From positions 61,116 through 96,053 of the forward strand of contig NZ_KN150748.1 in assembly GCF_000754815.1 (NCBI RefSeq): 34,938 nt of DNA, read 5' to 3'. This document shows, piece after piece, positions 1 to 8,626 of this stretch. The notes beneath the pieces were generated by a model. It searched no databases and had not been told where the DNA came from. It saw only the letters and a program-made list of their open reading frames with translations. Within the stretch, counting starts at the first letter, position 1, and every line of letters begins with the position of its first letter. The stretch comes from Yersinia ruckeri ATCC 29473 (lineage in GTDB: Bacteria; Pseudomonadota; Gammaproteobacteria; Enterobacterales; Enterobacteriaceae). The position numbers and the translations under genes are program-made.

Positions 1-245
1 GTTCCGGAGTTCAGGCAGCGCAGGCGCGTGGAGTTGTTTTTGGCAGAAAGCCAGGACAGCGGATCAAGTCAGATAAATTAGCCCCGAAGGTGTTAGCGCT
101 TGTCGCTGAAGGCCAGTCCTACCGGCAGATTGGCCGGCATCTGGATCTGAGTAAAAATACGGTACTGGGAATAGTCAAACGTGAGCGAAAAAAGCAGGTG
201 AATGAAATGGATAGTACCAACACTGACGGATACGAAACTCAGTAG
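1..245 (+). pseudogene. Serine recombinase (resolvase/invertase), C-terminal part only
   Basis: An open frame runs in from the left edge (first whole codon at base 3) to the TAG at 243-245, giving about 80 residues. The segment with GRKPGQRIKSDKL, then KVLALVAEGQSYRQIGRHLD and SKNTVLGIVKRERKK, is the C-terminal arm and helix-turn-helix typical of small serine recombinases that bind res or inversion sites. The catalytic domain would lie left of the window, so it cannot be said whether the gene is whole. The family call rests on the HTH tail only. A DNA-invertase is an equally good guess to a transposon resolvase. Confidence 0.65.
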
Positions 246-380
246 TATTTGTAACGTTCAACTATCACCATATTCTGACAGGCCAGATGTGGCGAAGGCT
301 AGAGGGCGATCTTACACATTTACGTACGAATCCTTACGCCTAGCCAATCTAGCCCCAAGATGACCCCATCCAGAACCCTA

Positions 381-400
381 CCGTGCGCTGCGCGGTTTTT
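381..400 (+). terminator. Hairpin and T-run, possible rho-independent terminator
   Basis: CCGTGCGCTGCGCGG can fold with six base pairs, one of them G-T, and is followed directly by five T. It lies about 135 bases after the recombinase stop, so it could end that transcript. The stem is short and GC-rich. Confidence 0.4.
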
Positions 401-630
401 GTGTTGGCCGAACACCTGGAATTGAGTGTTATTTAACCTCGACTCAACGGACTATTTTTCATTATCCACCCGAATTTATGATCGACAGTCACGCAATTCT
501 CATCACGGTGAATATTTGTACTATTAACTTCGAATGGATGTACTTAATTTCGTAACCTGGTAGATAAATATCATTAATTTCGAACGTTATTACTGAACAA
601 AATAAGCCTCTAAAAAGAGGAGTACTTTTC

Positions 631-743
631 GAGCGGCTAAAGCCTGCTCTCTAAAGTAGCTCCCCTCGCTTTGCTCAGGGCAAATTACACATTGGCAATA
701 TAGAAAAAAAACAATAATAAGTAGCTCCCGGCTAAAGCCGGGC
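631..743. repeat. Cluster of REP-like palindromes with GTAG heads
   Basis: Three hairpins lie close together. The one at 631-649 is built on GAGC/GCTC with inner GGCT/AGCC. Those at 656-681 and 721-743 both begin GTAGCTCCC and end in a GGGC arm; the second has a perfect core around GGCTAAAGCC. A GTAG tetranucleotide followed by an imperfect palindrome is the hallmark of REP sequences mobilised by RAYT (IS200/IS605-like) transposases. A related palindrome lies at 3695-3717. No RAYT gene is visible in the window, so the class is inferred from shape alone. Confidence 0.4.
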
Positions 744-1119
744 AAAAGAACTTCGCATAACCATAAGTTATTAACTAGGATTAATCCTACCGATCAGTTT
801 CAGTCGCTAGTTCTTTCTTTTGTCTCCGACCGTTAAACTAATTCATTGCTGTAAGATTGGTTAAACGGCTCTCGCACAGCTCAAGCCTCAAAAAGATAGG
901 TCTAGCAGGATGGGGGAGGTAACGGGATTATGAAAGCCTGGAACCGCTACGCGGGTCACCGGCGACCCTTACCAATAGCGTTTATCTTTTACATTGTTGT
1001 CGCCTGCATACGGCATAGCCGTATTGATCAGTATTCGATCAATCATGAACGATGGATCGGGTTTAACACTGGTTTTACAGGCAGGCAAAGTGCTATTCCA
1101 AAAAAAATGACGTAGGATT

Positions 1120-2055
1120 ATGGGTTTAGCCATGAATTCAGATTGCCAGGTTTCTATGTCCACGTTGTTTATTGATTTACTAATCAAACCGCGTAAAAGA
1201 TTTACGATAAAAACCCGCACGCATGATGCATTCGTACAATGCCTGGTTGCATACGTGCAATTACACTATGCGAGAGAGCCTGGTTGGTCATTGTACAAAT
1301 ATGGTACAAGCTGGGGATGTTTATGCCAGGTAGTTACACGGCCCTTTCTTAGCTGGCTTGAAAAGTTTAGAGATAACCCACGTATTAATGAAATCCTAGA
1401 TACTTTTTTACCTCATATTCCAGAAAATGGAAATGAGCTCGATCCTCCAATAGCGGTATACATCCCGCTTTACTGGTTCTGTATAACAATACCTCCTGTT
1501 CGTGATCAAATACGGGACATGTGGCTGGGTAAGACTACTCATACTGTTTTGACTGCCCTACCACCGCGCATTACAGTGCCATCCCTAAGGCCTTCGGATT
1601 ACTATCTACTGTATGAGGGACGGGCTGTAGCTCAGGATTTACAGCAACATTTCCAGCGGTGCTTAAATGAGAATATCCCTTTTATTGGGGTGTGGCATTA
1701 TCGACCTAAACAACATACTTATGCGCACAGGTATGACATTCTCTTCTCCTGGGAGCCTTTTATAAAAAGCCATCCCCATATATTTGATAATCCAAAGTAC
1801 CCTGGTATTGATAAGGTTATCCTGCGGCGTATCACACAAATCCTCAAAGATAACAAGCCATACGATGGTTTTGAAAAAGCACAGATACAGAGCCAGTTAA
1901 CTAAAGGGCAGCTCAATATTCTCAAATTGAATTTTACGGCAGCGGAACAGCTGACTCTAGATCTGGTAAAGCTAACGCTGCAGCTGATTGAGGAAATGGA
2001 ACAAAAGTTAGAAACTACCGAGGCTTTGGGAACAAAACTGGGGGTATTGGAATAA
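1120..2055 (+). CDS. Hypothetical protein, 311 aa
   Basis: I do not recognise this protein. The frame is long and fairly AT-rich, and is closed by a strong terminator just after its stop, which supports a real gene. The ATG at 1120 has TAGGAT just upstream; a second ATG at 1132 (MNSDCQV) is an alternative start. The protein is rich in aromatic residues in the middle, with YVQLHY near residue 48 and FIGVWHYRPK near 190. It ends in a leucine- and glutamate-rich segment (about residues 265-305, containing QLIEEMEQKLETTEA) likely to form a coiled coil. No signal peptide, clear membrane segment or catalytic motif is seen. The flanks are transposon debris and an IS91-type element, so it may be accessory cargo. 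Confidence 0.6.
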   Translation: MGLAMNSDCQVSMSTLFIDLLIKPRKRFTIKTRTHDAFVQCLVAYVQLHYAREPGWSLYKYGTSWGCLCQVVTRPFLSWLEKFRDNPRINEILDTFLPHIPENGNELDPPIAVYIPLYWFCITIPPVRDQIRDMWLGKTTHTVLTALPPRITVPSLRPSDYYLLYEGRAVAQDLQQHFQRCLNENIPFIGVWHYRPKQHTYAHRYDILFSWEPFIKSHPHIFDNPKYPGIDKVILRRITQILKDNKPYDGFEKAQIQSQLTKGQLNILKLNFTAAEQLTLDLVKLTLQLIEEMEQKLETTEALGTKLGVLE

Positions 2056-2061
2056 TTAACT

Positions 2062-2097
2062 AGGGCGCTATTATCTAAGCGCCCTGGATGTTTTTTT
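2062..2097 (+). terminator. Rho-independent terminator of the 311-aa gene
   Basis: A perfect 8-bp stem AGGGCGCT (2062-2069) with AGCGCCCT (2078-2085), an 8-base loop, and a run of seven T at 2091-2097 start six bases after the stop codon. Confidence 0.85.
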
Positions 2098-2431
2098 AAC
2101 TATTTCTACGCTGATTTAGAAGTTCAATGGCGGATTCCATTTCTGCGTATAAGGGGTTTGAGGGCCAGTCGTGCGAAAACCTACGCTAAGAAGATAATGG
2201 TCTGAAATATCAAGACTTATTAGACTGCATTTTTAGGTTCAAAACGTGGTTCATGGTTAGGAAGTTGGATCCATTTTTGTCCCTTAGTTTAGAGGCAAAA
2301 TAGGGTGACAGGGCCATGATTTTCATCAGGTCAGGCAGCATAAGGTTGACGATTGATTAATATAAATACCGCTTTGATGCCCAATCCAAATTTCAGGCAG
2401 ATCTTCAGGCAGATCTTCAGGCAGATCTTCC
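2098..2431. other. Non-coding stretch downstream of the IS91-type transposase
   Basis: Nothing here supports a complete gene. On the minus strand a short frame ending at about 2098 reads WPSNPLYAEMESAIELLNQR and could be the tail of a decayed gene, but it is only about 25 codons. The right part carries an 11-bp inverted repeat (CAGGCAGCATA at 2332-2342, complement at 2433-2443) bracketing a 12-bp tandem repeat. This probably marks the downstream (oriIS-side) end of the IS91-type element; its exact end is not determined. Confidence 0.45.
2392..2427. repeat. Three tandem copies of a 12-bp unit
   Basis: TTCAGGCAGATC occurs three times in a row without mismatch at 2392-2403, 2404-2415 and 2416-2427, followed by a partial TTC. 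The array lies 4 bases beyond the transposase stop codon and inside an 11-bp inverted repeat. A 12-bp period keeps reading frame, and one minus-strand frame across it reads repeated EDLP. It is probably slippage expansion, though it could be a protein-binding iteron of the element end. Confidence 0.8.
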
Positions 2432-3637
2432 CTATGCTGCCTGTCGCAACCATCGCTCTGTTTTGAACTCCAGCCGACGTCTGGCCAACAACTCTTCTGC
2501 CTTGATACCGGCCTCCGCACTGTTAAAAACCATCCGACTACCACACAACACGCACTGGTACGGGTCCACATTCGTAAATTGTTTCATCAGCGACGCAAAG
2601 CCCGGCTTCTGCGGTTTTGCCTTCATTTCAATCCCCAGAGCGGTATAAACCCTCGGTAATAACTTCCCCCGTTTGCGGTTAGCCAGAAAACCGTAATATC
2701 TCACCATTTTAAAATGCCGTGACGGGATATGACTGATATAGCGCCACAGCATCTCTTCCTGGCTAAGTCGTTGTGTGTGGTGCCGCTGAGTCCGGTGGTC
2801 ATAGTAATGATGAACAACGGCTCCGCCGTTGTAATGGCGCAACTTTGAGGCGGCAATGGGCGGCCGTTTCAGATAACGGCCCAGGTAGTTGACGTTTTGC
2901 CGGGCGTGCTTTGTCTTTTTGGCAAAGTGGATTTTCCAGCGCCGCTGGAACTGCACCTCAAGAAACTGGCACCACTCGCGATAATCCCGAACGTGCTCAT
3001 AGCCGGCAGCGGGTAAGTCCAGCTCTGCATAGCTTTCCCGCAACAGGGCGATGACGGCCTGACGCCAGTAACGCTCAACGATTTTCTTTTTGAAGTAAAC
3101 CGGTCGCCAGACACCGTGTTTGAGACACAGCCCCCCGCGGGTGACGGACAGATGAATGTGGGGATGCTGATTAAGCTGGCGACCGTAGGTATGCAGGGCC
3201 ACAAACAGGCCTATTTCGATATCGAGCTTTTTGGCCCATTTCAGCAGGGTATTGGCGGCACAGGCGAAAAGTTTATTGAGCAAGGGCCAGTTGTTGGCAA
3301 AGGCAGGCCAGAGTTTATCGGGCATGGTGAAGGTAATGTGCTGCCATTCACAGTCGGGGAGAACATGCTGTTGCTCAGCAATCCATTGCTCGGTGGCCTT
3401 CATGCCACAGGCGCTGCATCCTTTGCTTTTGCAACTTTGGCAGAAGTATTTGGTGTGAGAACAGTGGGCGGAAGCACAACAATATCGGCGAACGCCCATT
3501 GCCCCGGTACCGCAAGCAAGCATCCGTTCGATGACGAGTTTGGTCCATTCTGGGACGACGTTACCGTGTTTTGCGAGTAACTGGCCCCAGCCATCATCAA
3601 TTTGGAAGAGGAGTTTTGCGGGTCGGGGTATGTGCAT
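2432..3637 (-). CDS. tnpA: IS91-family transposase (IS1294/IS801-like), 401 aa
   Basis: This is an HUH-type single-strand transposase that moves its element by a rolling-circle-like mechanism. A cysteine-rich zinc-ribbon region (about residues 53-77, with CQSCKSKGCSACG) precedes the HUH metal motif HPHIHLSVTRGG (His160 and His162). The catalytic tyrosine region NYLGRYLKRPPIA follows at about 250-262, with Tyr251 and Tyr255. Length matches the roughly 400 aa of the IS1294/IS801 branch, and no frameshift is seen, so the enzyme may be intact. Insertion sites of this family usually show no target duplication, and I could not fix the terIS and oriIS ends; a tandem repeat and a short inverted repeat just past the stop may belong to the oriIS side. 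Such elements can carry off adjacent DNA by one-ended events. Confidence 0.92.
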   Translation of the reverse strand: MHIPRPAKLLFQIDDGWGQLLAKHGNVVPEWTKLVIERMLACGTGAMGVRRYCCASAHCSHTKYFCQSCKSKGCSACGMKATEQWIAEQQHVLPDCEWQHITFTMPDKLWPAFANNWPLLNKLFACAANTLLKWAKKLDIEIGLFVALHTYGRQLNQHPHIHLSVTRGGLCLKHGVWRPVYFKKKIVERYWRQAVIALLRESYAELDLPAAGYEHVRDYREWCQFLEVQFQRRWKIHFAKKTKHARQNVNYLGRYLKRPPIAASKLRHYNGGAVVHHYYDHRTQRHHTQRLSQEEMLWRYISHIPSRHFKMVRYYGFLANRKRGKLLPRVYTALGIEMKAKPQKPGFASLMKQFTNVDPYQCVLCGSRMVFNSAEAGIKAEELLARRRLEFKTERWLRQAA

Positions 3638-4058
3638 ACACGGGATTATAGCGAGCTATGATGGCTGAATAAAGTCACTTTCTAACAGAGTCTTAGCTCC
3701 CGCTGTAGGCGGGCTACGTTCGCAGGGGTGGCTGGTTGGCCTCCCCGCTTCACTGGCTTTTTCTCATGTGCATTTGTGCATAACAGAGCCTGCTGGCGGT
3801 TCAGGCGTATATCTGGGGTTCTCGATGGACGAACAAAGTGACGGAAAGGTATCCGCGATGACAGCATAGATTACGATTGCCCCACGGTTTTTCATACTCT
3901 CCTAATACTGAAACCGCACAAATACTCCGGCCGTTTGACAAAGAGATGCCGCCATTTGGGCGGATATAAGGACGTGATGCACAAAGGAATTGCGATCATC
4001 TGGCTTTATATATAAATTAGCTAAATTATCTAGTGGTCACAGTCGCGCAGGCTAAAAA
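3638..4058. other. Non-coding stretch upstream of the R-M remnant
   Basis: I see no supported gene here. A 61-codon minus-strand frame at 3682-3867 has no recognisable product. The stretch includes a REP-like palindrome at 3695-3717 and, from about 4010, an AT-rich zone (TATATATAAATTAGC) that could hold the promoter of the small HTH-like gene. Confidence 0.5.
3695..3717 (-). repeat. REP-like palindrome
   Basis: On the minus strand this reads GTAGCCCGCC, then TACAG, then CGGGAGC. It is a GTAG-headed hairpin of the same style as those at 656-681 and 721-743 on the other strand. It lies about 60 bases upstream of the IS91-type transposase start. Confidence 0.35.
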
Positions 4059-4298
4059 ATGGACGAACACGAGATTTACGAGCGCATCAAGCAGGTCCTG
4101 GTGGATGCCCCTCGCAACCAATACACCGCAGAGCTGCATCTGCAAATGATCAAATATGCCGATGAGCTGAAGAACATCACAGCCAAAGAGTTTTGTGAAG
4201 GGGTAGGCCTGCGAAGCAGCTTCGGTACGGAATTTAGCAAAATGCGCAATCTTACTCAGCGCCTGAAAGCTGCCGGACTCGACACAGCCAAACTATAA
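4059..4298 (+). CDS. Small HTH-like protein of a type I R-M locus, 79 aa
   Basis: This is a short helical protein (MDEHEIYERIKQVLV at the N-terminus, FCEGVGLRSSFGTEFSKMRN near residues 47-66) with the look of a small helix-turn-helix protein. From memory of such loci, proteins of this kind are encoded just upstream of hsdM. Here an hsdM remnant begins 52 bases downstream, which fits. It probably acts in regulation of the R-M genes, but no function can be shown from sequence. The ATG has only a weak AGG ribosome site upstream. The gene appears intact although its hsdM partner is destroyed. Confidence 0.7.
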   Translation: MDEHEIYERIKQVLVDAPRNQYTAELHLQMIKYADELKNITAKEFCEGVGLRSSFGTEFSKMRNLTQRLKAAGLDTAKL

Positions 4299-4350
4299 CG
4301 ACTCAAACTTAATTGTGCCGGGCCAATGCTCGGCACTGTAAGGAATAATC

Positions 4351-4738
4351 ATGGCCATTAAGAAAACCGAACTTTACTCCTCCCTTTTGGCTAACTGCGA
4401 CGAGTTGCGTGGTGGCATGGATAATGAGATGGACGCTCCTATGCCAGTCAGTACAAAGGCGACCCATACGGCATGATCGTCGTGCCGCAAGGTGCCATTT
4501 TTGACGATATGGTCGAGCTGAAAGGCGACAAAGAGATCGGCGATAGAATCAACAAAATCATCAGCGCGCTAGCCGAAGAAAACGACCTAAAAGACGTCGA
4601 CATTAACGATTAAGACCTCTTAGGCAAAGGCAAAGAGATGATCGATCGCCTTTCTAAGCTGATTGGTATTTTTGAAGGCTGGATCTTTCCGCTAACCGTG
4701 CCGATGGTGATGATCTACTGGGCGATGCCTACGAATAA
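4351..4738 (+). pseudogene. hsdM: hsdM remnant (type I R-M methyltransferase subunit), multiply broken
   Basis: The start MAIKKTELYSSLLANCDELR is the conserved N-terminus of HsdM. After about 24 codons an internal deletion and frameshift follow, and the first frame ends at 4476. Shifted by one frame, HsdM-like sequence resumes as YKGDPYGMIVVPQG and KGDKEIGDRINKIISALAEE, passes a TAA, and goes on as GKGKEMIDRLSKLIGIFEG. A further shift gives LSANRADGDDLLGDAYE, and then the reading ends. About 130 codons of the roughly 500 in an HsdM are left. The catalytic region (NPPF-type motif) is absent, so no methylation is possible. Homology is judged from memory of conserved HsdM N-terminal sequence. 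Confidence 0.88.
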
Positions 4739-4762
4739 TTAAGCCATCAAAGGAGGTTATTC

Positions 4763-7390
4763 ATGAGTGAAACTGTATTTGAATATGGAAGTCGCTGGTT
4801 AAAGGCAGACTTCCATCTCCACACTCGTGCTGATCAAGAGTTTATTTATCGGGGTGAAGAGAATGACTATGTAAACCAGTATGTCGCCGCGCTAGCGAAT
4901 GCTGGCATTGGCCTTGGTGTAATCACCAATCACAACAAATTTGATTTGGATGAATTTAAGGCACTGCGTAAAAAAGCCAAAAAATCAGGCATTGGTTTGT
5001 TGCCGGGCATTGAGCTATCCATCAAAGATGGTCAGGCTGGTGTGCACACCTTGGTGGTATTTTCGGATGAGTGGTTTAACAACAAAGAGCAAACCAACCA
5101 TATTCAGACGTTTCTCAGCCTGACCTTTGCTGGTATCGCCAATTTTGAAGACGAAAATACGCGCTCTAACCACGATATTGTCGATACCGTTCGTGAGTTA
5201 GATAAATTTCACAAAGACTATTTTCTCATTTTTGCTCATGTTGAAGCACCCAACGGCTTATGGGGTGGGCTCGCGCCAGGGCGAATAAAAGATCTATTTG
5301 ATAACGAGGCAGTAAGACGCAGAGCGTTGGCCTTTCAAAAAGTAGATACGCATGACAAACGTATAAAAATACAACAAGCGTTAGGTGATGCCTATCCTGC
5401 TGAGGTGCAAGGGTGTGATGCCAAACAGCTAACTCAAATGGCTGAGCGTAAAAAGGCCAGTTACCTCAAGCTAGGCTCATTTAGCTTTGAGGCGGTTAAG
5501 TTCGCGATGAGGGATAAGACTTCTAGAGTGCGTGCGGAGCTCCCTAGCTATAAGCATTCCTATATTCAAAAAATCCGTTTTGAAGGTGCCGGTACCTTGG
5601 GCGGTACGGAAATTTGCCTTTCGCCTGAGCTTAATACGCTGATTGGTATTCGTGGCAGTGGCAAGTCATCCGTGCTGGAAGGGGTACGCTACGCGCTGAA
5701 TATTCCTTTTGGCGATAAGTCGTCTGACGTGGAATATAAGGAAGGCTTGGTAAAGCATCTACTGCGCAGTGGCGGCAAAATTACCATCGATGCCATTGAC
5801 CGCCGTGGCCAGCCCTATCAAATTCGCCGCATATTGGGTGAGCGACCCGATGTGTATGTAAATGGTCAGTTGCAACCGGGCGTTTCTGTGCGTGAAACGG
5901 TATTGCACCAGCCGATTTACTTTGGCCAGAAAGATCTTTCAAGCACGGGCGCTGGCTTTGAAAAAGACTTAATTGAAAAGCTGCTAGGCGAAGCGCTGGT
6001 TCCTGTTCGGCAAAAAATTGAGCAAGGCCGCCAGCGGGTGATTGATGCCATTAATCAAATTCAACGCCTCACCCGAGCCGCAACGCAAAAGCAAGAATGG
6101 TTGCAGAAAAAGCAAGATGCAGAATTTAAGCTCAAGTTTTATCAGCAACACGGCGTAGAAAAAAAGCTGCAAAAGCAAATTGATTTTGACCGCGATGAAA
6201 GAAAGGCGCAGCAAATCATCCAAGGTGCCGAGCATTATCTTTCTGAACTCAACGGGTTTGTTGCCAGCTTTGAGGATGAGCTGAAGAACCAGGCGTCGTA
6301 TAAATCTGCCCAGAATCAGTCATTTTTTGATGACTTTTTTGCAACCTATCAGCAGTTGATTACTGGCTTTGATGGCATAAAGCAAACGGTTCTAAACGGT
6401 CAAAGTACCGTTGCACAATTACAGCAGAAGCTGTCTGGCTTTGTGCAACAAAAGCAGGCGCTGAAGGAAGAGTTTGCGGAAATTGAACGGAAATTGGCCA
6501 CAGAGCTTAAGCAAGCCGGCGCACAGGCGATTAGCCCGCAGGAGTTTAAGCAGCTTAAAAGCCTGTTAGACCAAGCGGAGCAAATGTTAGCCGTGCTAGC
6601 CAAGAGCGAGCAGCAATATGCGGATTTAAATCAATCGCTTGAGCGTAAATTAGCACAGCTTAACGATTTATGGCTGGAAGAGTACCGCACTATTGAGCAG
6701 GTGCTGAGCAAGATAAATCGGGTCGATTCACCACTTAAAATTGTGCCGCAGTTTAAAGCCAATAAAGCTTCCATGATCAGGCACATACAAGATTTGTATC
6801 GAGGTAGCCGTATTCGTGAGGCAACGTTGCAAAGTGTGGTCGATGAATACAGTGATTTTGCATCGGCCTATCGCGATGTTGAAAAACTAAAAAGCACGCT
6901 TGGCGGTTCTTTTGATACGTTTTGGCAGTATTTTGAAGACAACCTGGAAGCCTTATTAACTTGGCAAGTGCCGAATGTGTTCACCATTGAGTATCATGGT
7001 AAAGCACTGGCGCACCACTCGTTGGGGCAACGGGCATCGGCCTTGATGTTGTTTGTGTTAAGTCAGCAAGAAAACGACGTGGTGATCATTGATCAGCCAG
7101 AAGATGATTTGGATAACCAAACCATCTATGACGATGTCATCAAGCTTATTCGAGAGCTTAAACCTTCTACCCAGTTTATCTTCGCGACACACAACGCGAA
7201 TATTCCGGTACTGGGTGATGCGGAACAGGTAATTGCCTGTGAGTATCAAGATGACCACATCGCGTTAGTCACGGGTAGCATTGACTGTGCTGAGGTTCAG
7301 CAACGCATTGTTAGTATTATGGAAGGTGGTGCCGAAGCCTTCGAAAAACGTAAGCAGGTATATGAAGCATGGAAACCGAAGAACTCTTAG
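4763..7390 (+). CDS. PHP-domain / ABC-type ATPase fusion protein, 875 aa
   Basis: The N-terminal part is a PHP-type metal-dependent phosphoesterase: DFHLHT (16-21), TNHN (55-58), GIE (82-84), H95 and AHVE (158-161). An SMC/ABC-type ATPase follows, with Walker A GIRGSGKS (295-302), a long glutamine-rich coiled coil (about 405-660), Walker B VVIIDQPEDD (773-782) and an H-loop histidine in FATHN (H810). PHP domains cleave phosphoester bonds in nucleotides or nucleic acids, so an ATP-gated nuclease or phosphatase acting on DNA or RNA is likely. A strong ribosome site (AGGAGG at 4751-4756) precedes the ATG. The gene overlaps the next by 22 bases. Related pairs occur inside type I R-M loci, and the hsdM remnant sits 24 bases upstream. 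The frame is intact. Confidence 0.85.
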   Translation: MSETVFEYGSRWLKADFHLHTRADQEFIYRGEENDYVNQYVAALANAGIGLGVITNHNKFDLDEFKALRKKAKKSGIGLLPGIELSIKDGQAGVHTLVVFSDEWFNNKEQTNHIQTFLSLTFAGIANFEDENTRSNHDIVDTVRELDKFHKDYFLIFAHVEAPNGLWGGLAPGRIKDLFDNEAVRRRALAFQKVDTHDKRIKIQQALGDAYPAEVQGCDAKQLTQMAERKKASYLKLGSFSFEAVKFAMRDKTSRVRAELPSYKHSYIQKIRFEGAGTLGGTEICLSPELNTLIGIRGSGKSSVLEGVRYALNIPFGDKSSDVEYKEGLVKHLLRSGGKITIDAIDRRGQPYQIRRILGERPDVYVNGQLQPGVSVRETVLHQPIYFGQKDLSSTGAGFEKDLIEKLLGEALVPVRQKIEQGRQRVIDAINQIQRLTRAATQKQEWLQKKQDAEFKLKFYQQHGVEKKLQKQIDFDRDERKAQQIIQGAEHYLSELNGFVASFEDELKNQASYKSAQNQSFFDDFFATYQQLITGFDGIKQTVLNGQSTVAQLQQKLSGFVQQKQALKEEFAEIERKLATELKQAGAQAISPQEFKQLKSLLDQAEQMLAVLAKSEQQYADLNQSLERKLAQLNDLWLEEYRTIEQVLSKINRVDSPLKIVPQFKANKASMIRHIQDLYRGSRIREATLQSVVDEYSDFASAYRDVEKLKSTLGGSFDTFWQYFEDNLEALLTWQVPNVFTIEYHGKALAHHSLGQRASALMLFVLSQQENDVVIIDQPEDDLDNQTIYDDVIKLIRELKPSTQFIFATHNANIPVLGDAEQVIACEYQDDHIALVTGSIDCAEVQQRIVSIMEGGAEAFEKRKQVYEAWKPKNS

Positions 7391-8517
7391 CCATTATTGG
7401 CAGCGGTGAAGACTCAAGGCATCAGTTTAAACAAAATATTACGCGAGCCGAGAGTTTGGTGCCGGAGTTAGCGGCATTCAGTAATTCTAAAGGTGGTTTA
7501 TTGCTCATTGGGGTGACTGATGAGGGCGGTATTCAAGGGTTAACCACTGAAGATATGGGGCGCATTAATCAACTTGTTTCGAATGCTGCCAAGGATGTTA
7601 AACCACCAATTTCCGTTACCACAGAAAATATTGCATTACCCAGTGGTATGGTAATGGTCGTTGATGTTCCTGAAGGCATTAGTAAGCCTTATATGGATGG
7701 CAACCTCCATGTTTGGGTAAAAAATAGCGCCAACAAATCCAAAGTCAGCGCACGAGAAGAGCTACTGAGAATGTTTCAATCATCAGCGCTAGTCCATGCT
7801 GATGAGGTATCTGTGAAAGGTAGCTCAGTTGCCGACATCGATCAGGAATTCTTCGACGCATTTTTCGAGAGGGAATACAGCGAACGGGTTGAAGACCAAG
7901 ACATATCTCGTGTTCAACTGCTTGAAAACATGAACTTGGCAAAGGACGGCCAGCTAAACATCTGCGGCACTTTGTTATTTGCTTCAAGACCACAAATACG
8001 CTTACCCGTTTTTATTGTAAAAGCGGTGGCTTTTCCGGGCATTGATATCGAAGACGAGTATTACATCGACAGCCAAGACATCAATGGCAAACTGTCAGAT
8101 GTGTTCCAAAAGGTTCTCGGTTTTGTGTTGGCTAACATTCGGCATGTGCAGAATGAGCAAGGGATTAACTCTGTTGGTGAACCAGAAATTCCGCGGATAG
8201 TGTTTGAAGAGCTTATTGCCAATGCGCTTATTCATCGCGATTACTTCGTATCGGCTCCAGTAAAGGTTTTAGTGTTTGCTGACCGGATAGAAATCGTGAG
8301 TCCGGGTCACCTACCCAATAATTTAACGATAGAAAACATTAAGATGGGTAACTCAAATGTTAGAAACCCAATCTTGGCATCGTTTGCTCCAAAAGTTTTG
8401 CCATATCGTGGGTTGGGCAGTGGTATAAAGCGGGCGATAAGAGCTTACCCTGATATTGAGTTTATTGACGACAGGGCTGGCAATGCGTTCAAAGCCATTA
8501 TCAAGCGAGCGCAGTAA
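7369..8517 (+). CDS. AlbA_2 (Schlafen-like) domain protein with GHKL-like C-terminus, 382 aa
   Basis: The N-terminal 120 residues match the AlbA_2 / Schlafen-type divergent AAA-4 fold: ESLVPELAAFSNSKGGLLLI at 28-47, then GVTDEGGIQGL. The C-terminal half carries the HATPase_c_4-type motif FEELIANALIHRDYF (279-293) and SPGHLP (311-316), usual for this family, which is often annotated as RecG-like or as a transcriptional regulator. The start lies inside the end of the PHP-ATPase gene (22-base overlap), so the two are probably translationally coupled and work together. AlbA_2 proteins bind nucleic acids and occur in R-M and other defence loci. Whether this one regulates the module or is an effector cannot be decided. 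The hsdS and hsdR genes expected further on are missing. Confidence 0.85.
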   Translation: METEELLAIIGSGEDSRHQFKQNITRAESLVPELAAFSNSKGGLLLIGVTDEGGIQGLTTEDMGRINQLVSNAAKDVKPPISVTTENIALPSGMVMVVDVPEGISKPYMDGNLHVWVKNSANKSKVSAREELLRMFQSSALVHADEVSVKGSSVADIDQEFFDAFFEREYSERVEDQDISRVQLLENMNLAKDGQLNICGTLLFASRPQIRLPVFIVKAVAFPGIDIEDEYYIDSQDINGKLSDVFQKVLGFVLANIRHVQNEQGINSVGEPEIPRIVFEELIANALIHRDYFVSAPVKVLVFADRIEIVSPGHLPNNLTIENIKMGNSNVRNPILASFAPKVLPYRGLGSGIKRAIRAYPDIEFIDDRAGNAFKAIIKRAQ

Positions 8518-8626
8518 ATAGGATTCTGTCGCATTAAGGCATCGTCAGGTAAAATGCTGAGTCTGTAAAATTTTTTGTGTAAATAGCGATAGAGGAGAGC
8601 ATGAAAAAGCGTGGGGCAGTCGTAAT

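Larger units (their letters stand above)
246..1119. other. Non-coding stretch with several hairpins
   Basis: No convincing gene is seen between the recombinase tail and the 311-aa gene; the short open frames here have no start signals or recognisable products. The stretch holds a terminator-like hairpin near 381-400, a small hairpin CCTCT-AAAA-AGAGG at 607-620, a hairpin with a GGCTAAAGCC core at 631-649, and two GTAG-headed palindromes at 656-681 and 721-743. The rest is AT-rich and unassigned. Confidence 0.6.

Noticed and set aside
3682..3867. A 61-codon minus-strand ORF containing the GTAG palindrome
   Set aside because: It has no ribosome site and no recognisable product, and a hairpin repeat accounts for part of its sequence.
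8550..8612. Possible left end of an IS256-type element (GTCTGTAAAATTTTTTGTG, then GGAGAG before an ATG)
   Set aside because: It resembles such ends from memory, but only about 60 bases are present and there is no matching second end or transposase, so it is not annotated.
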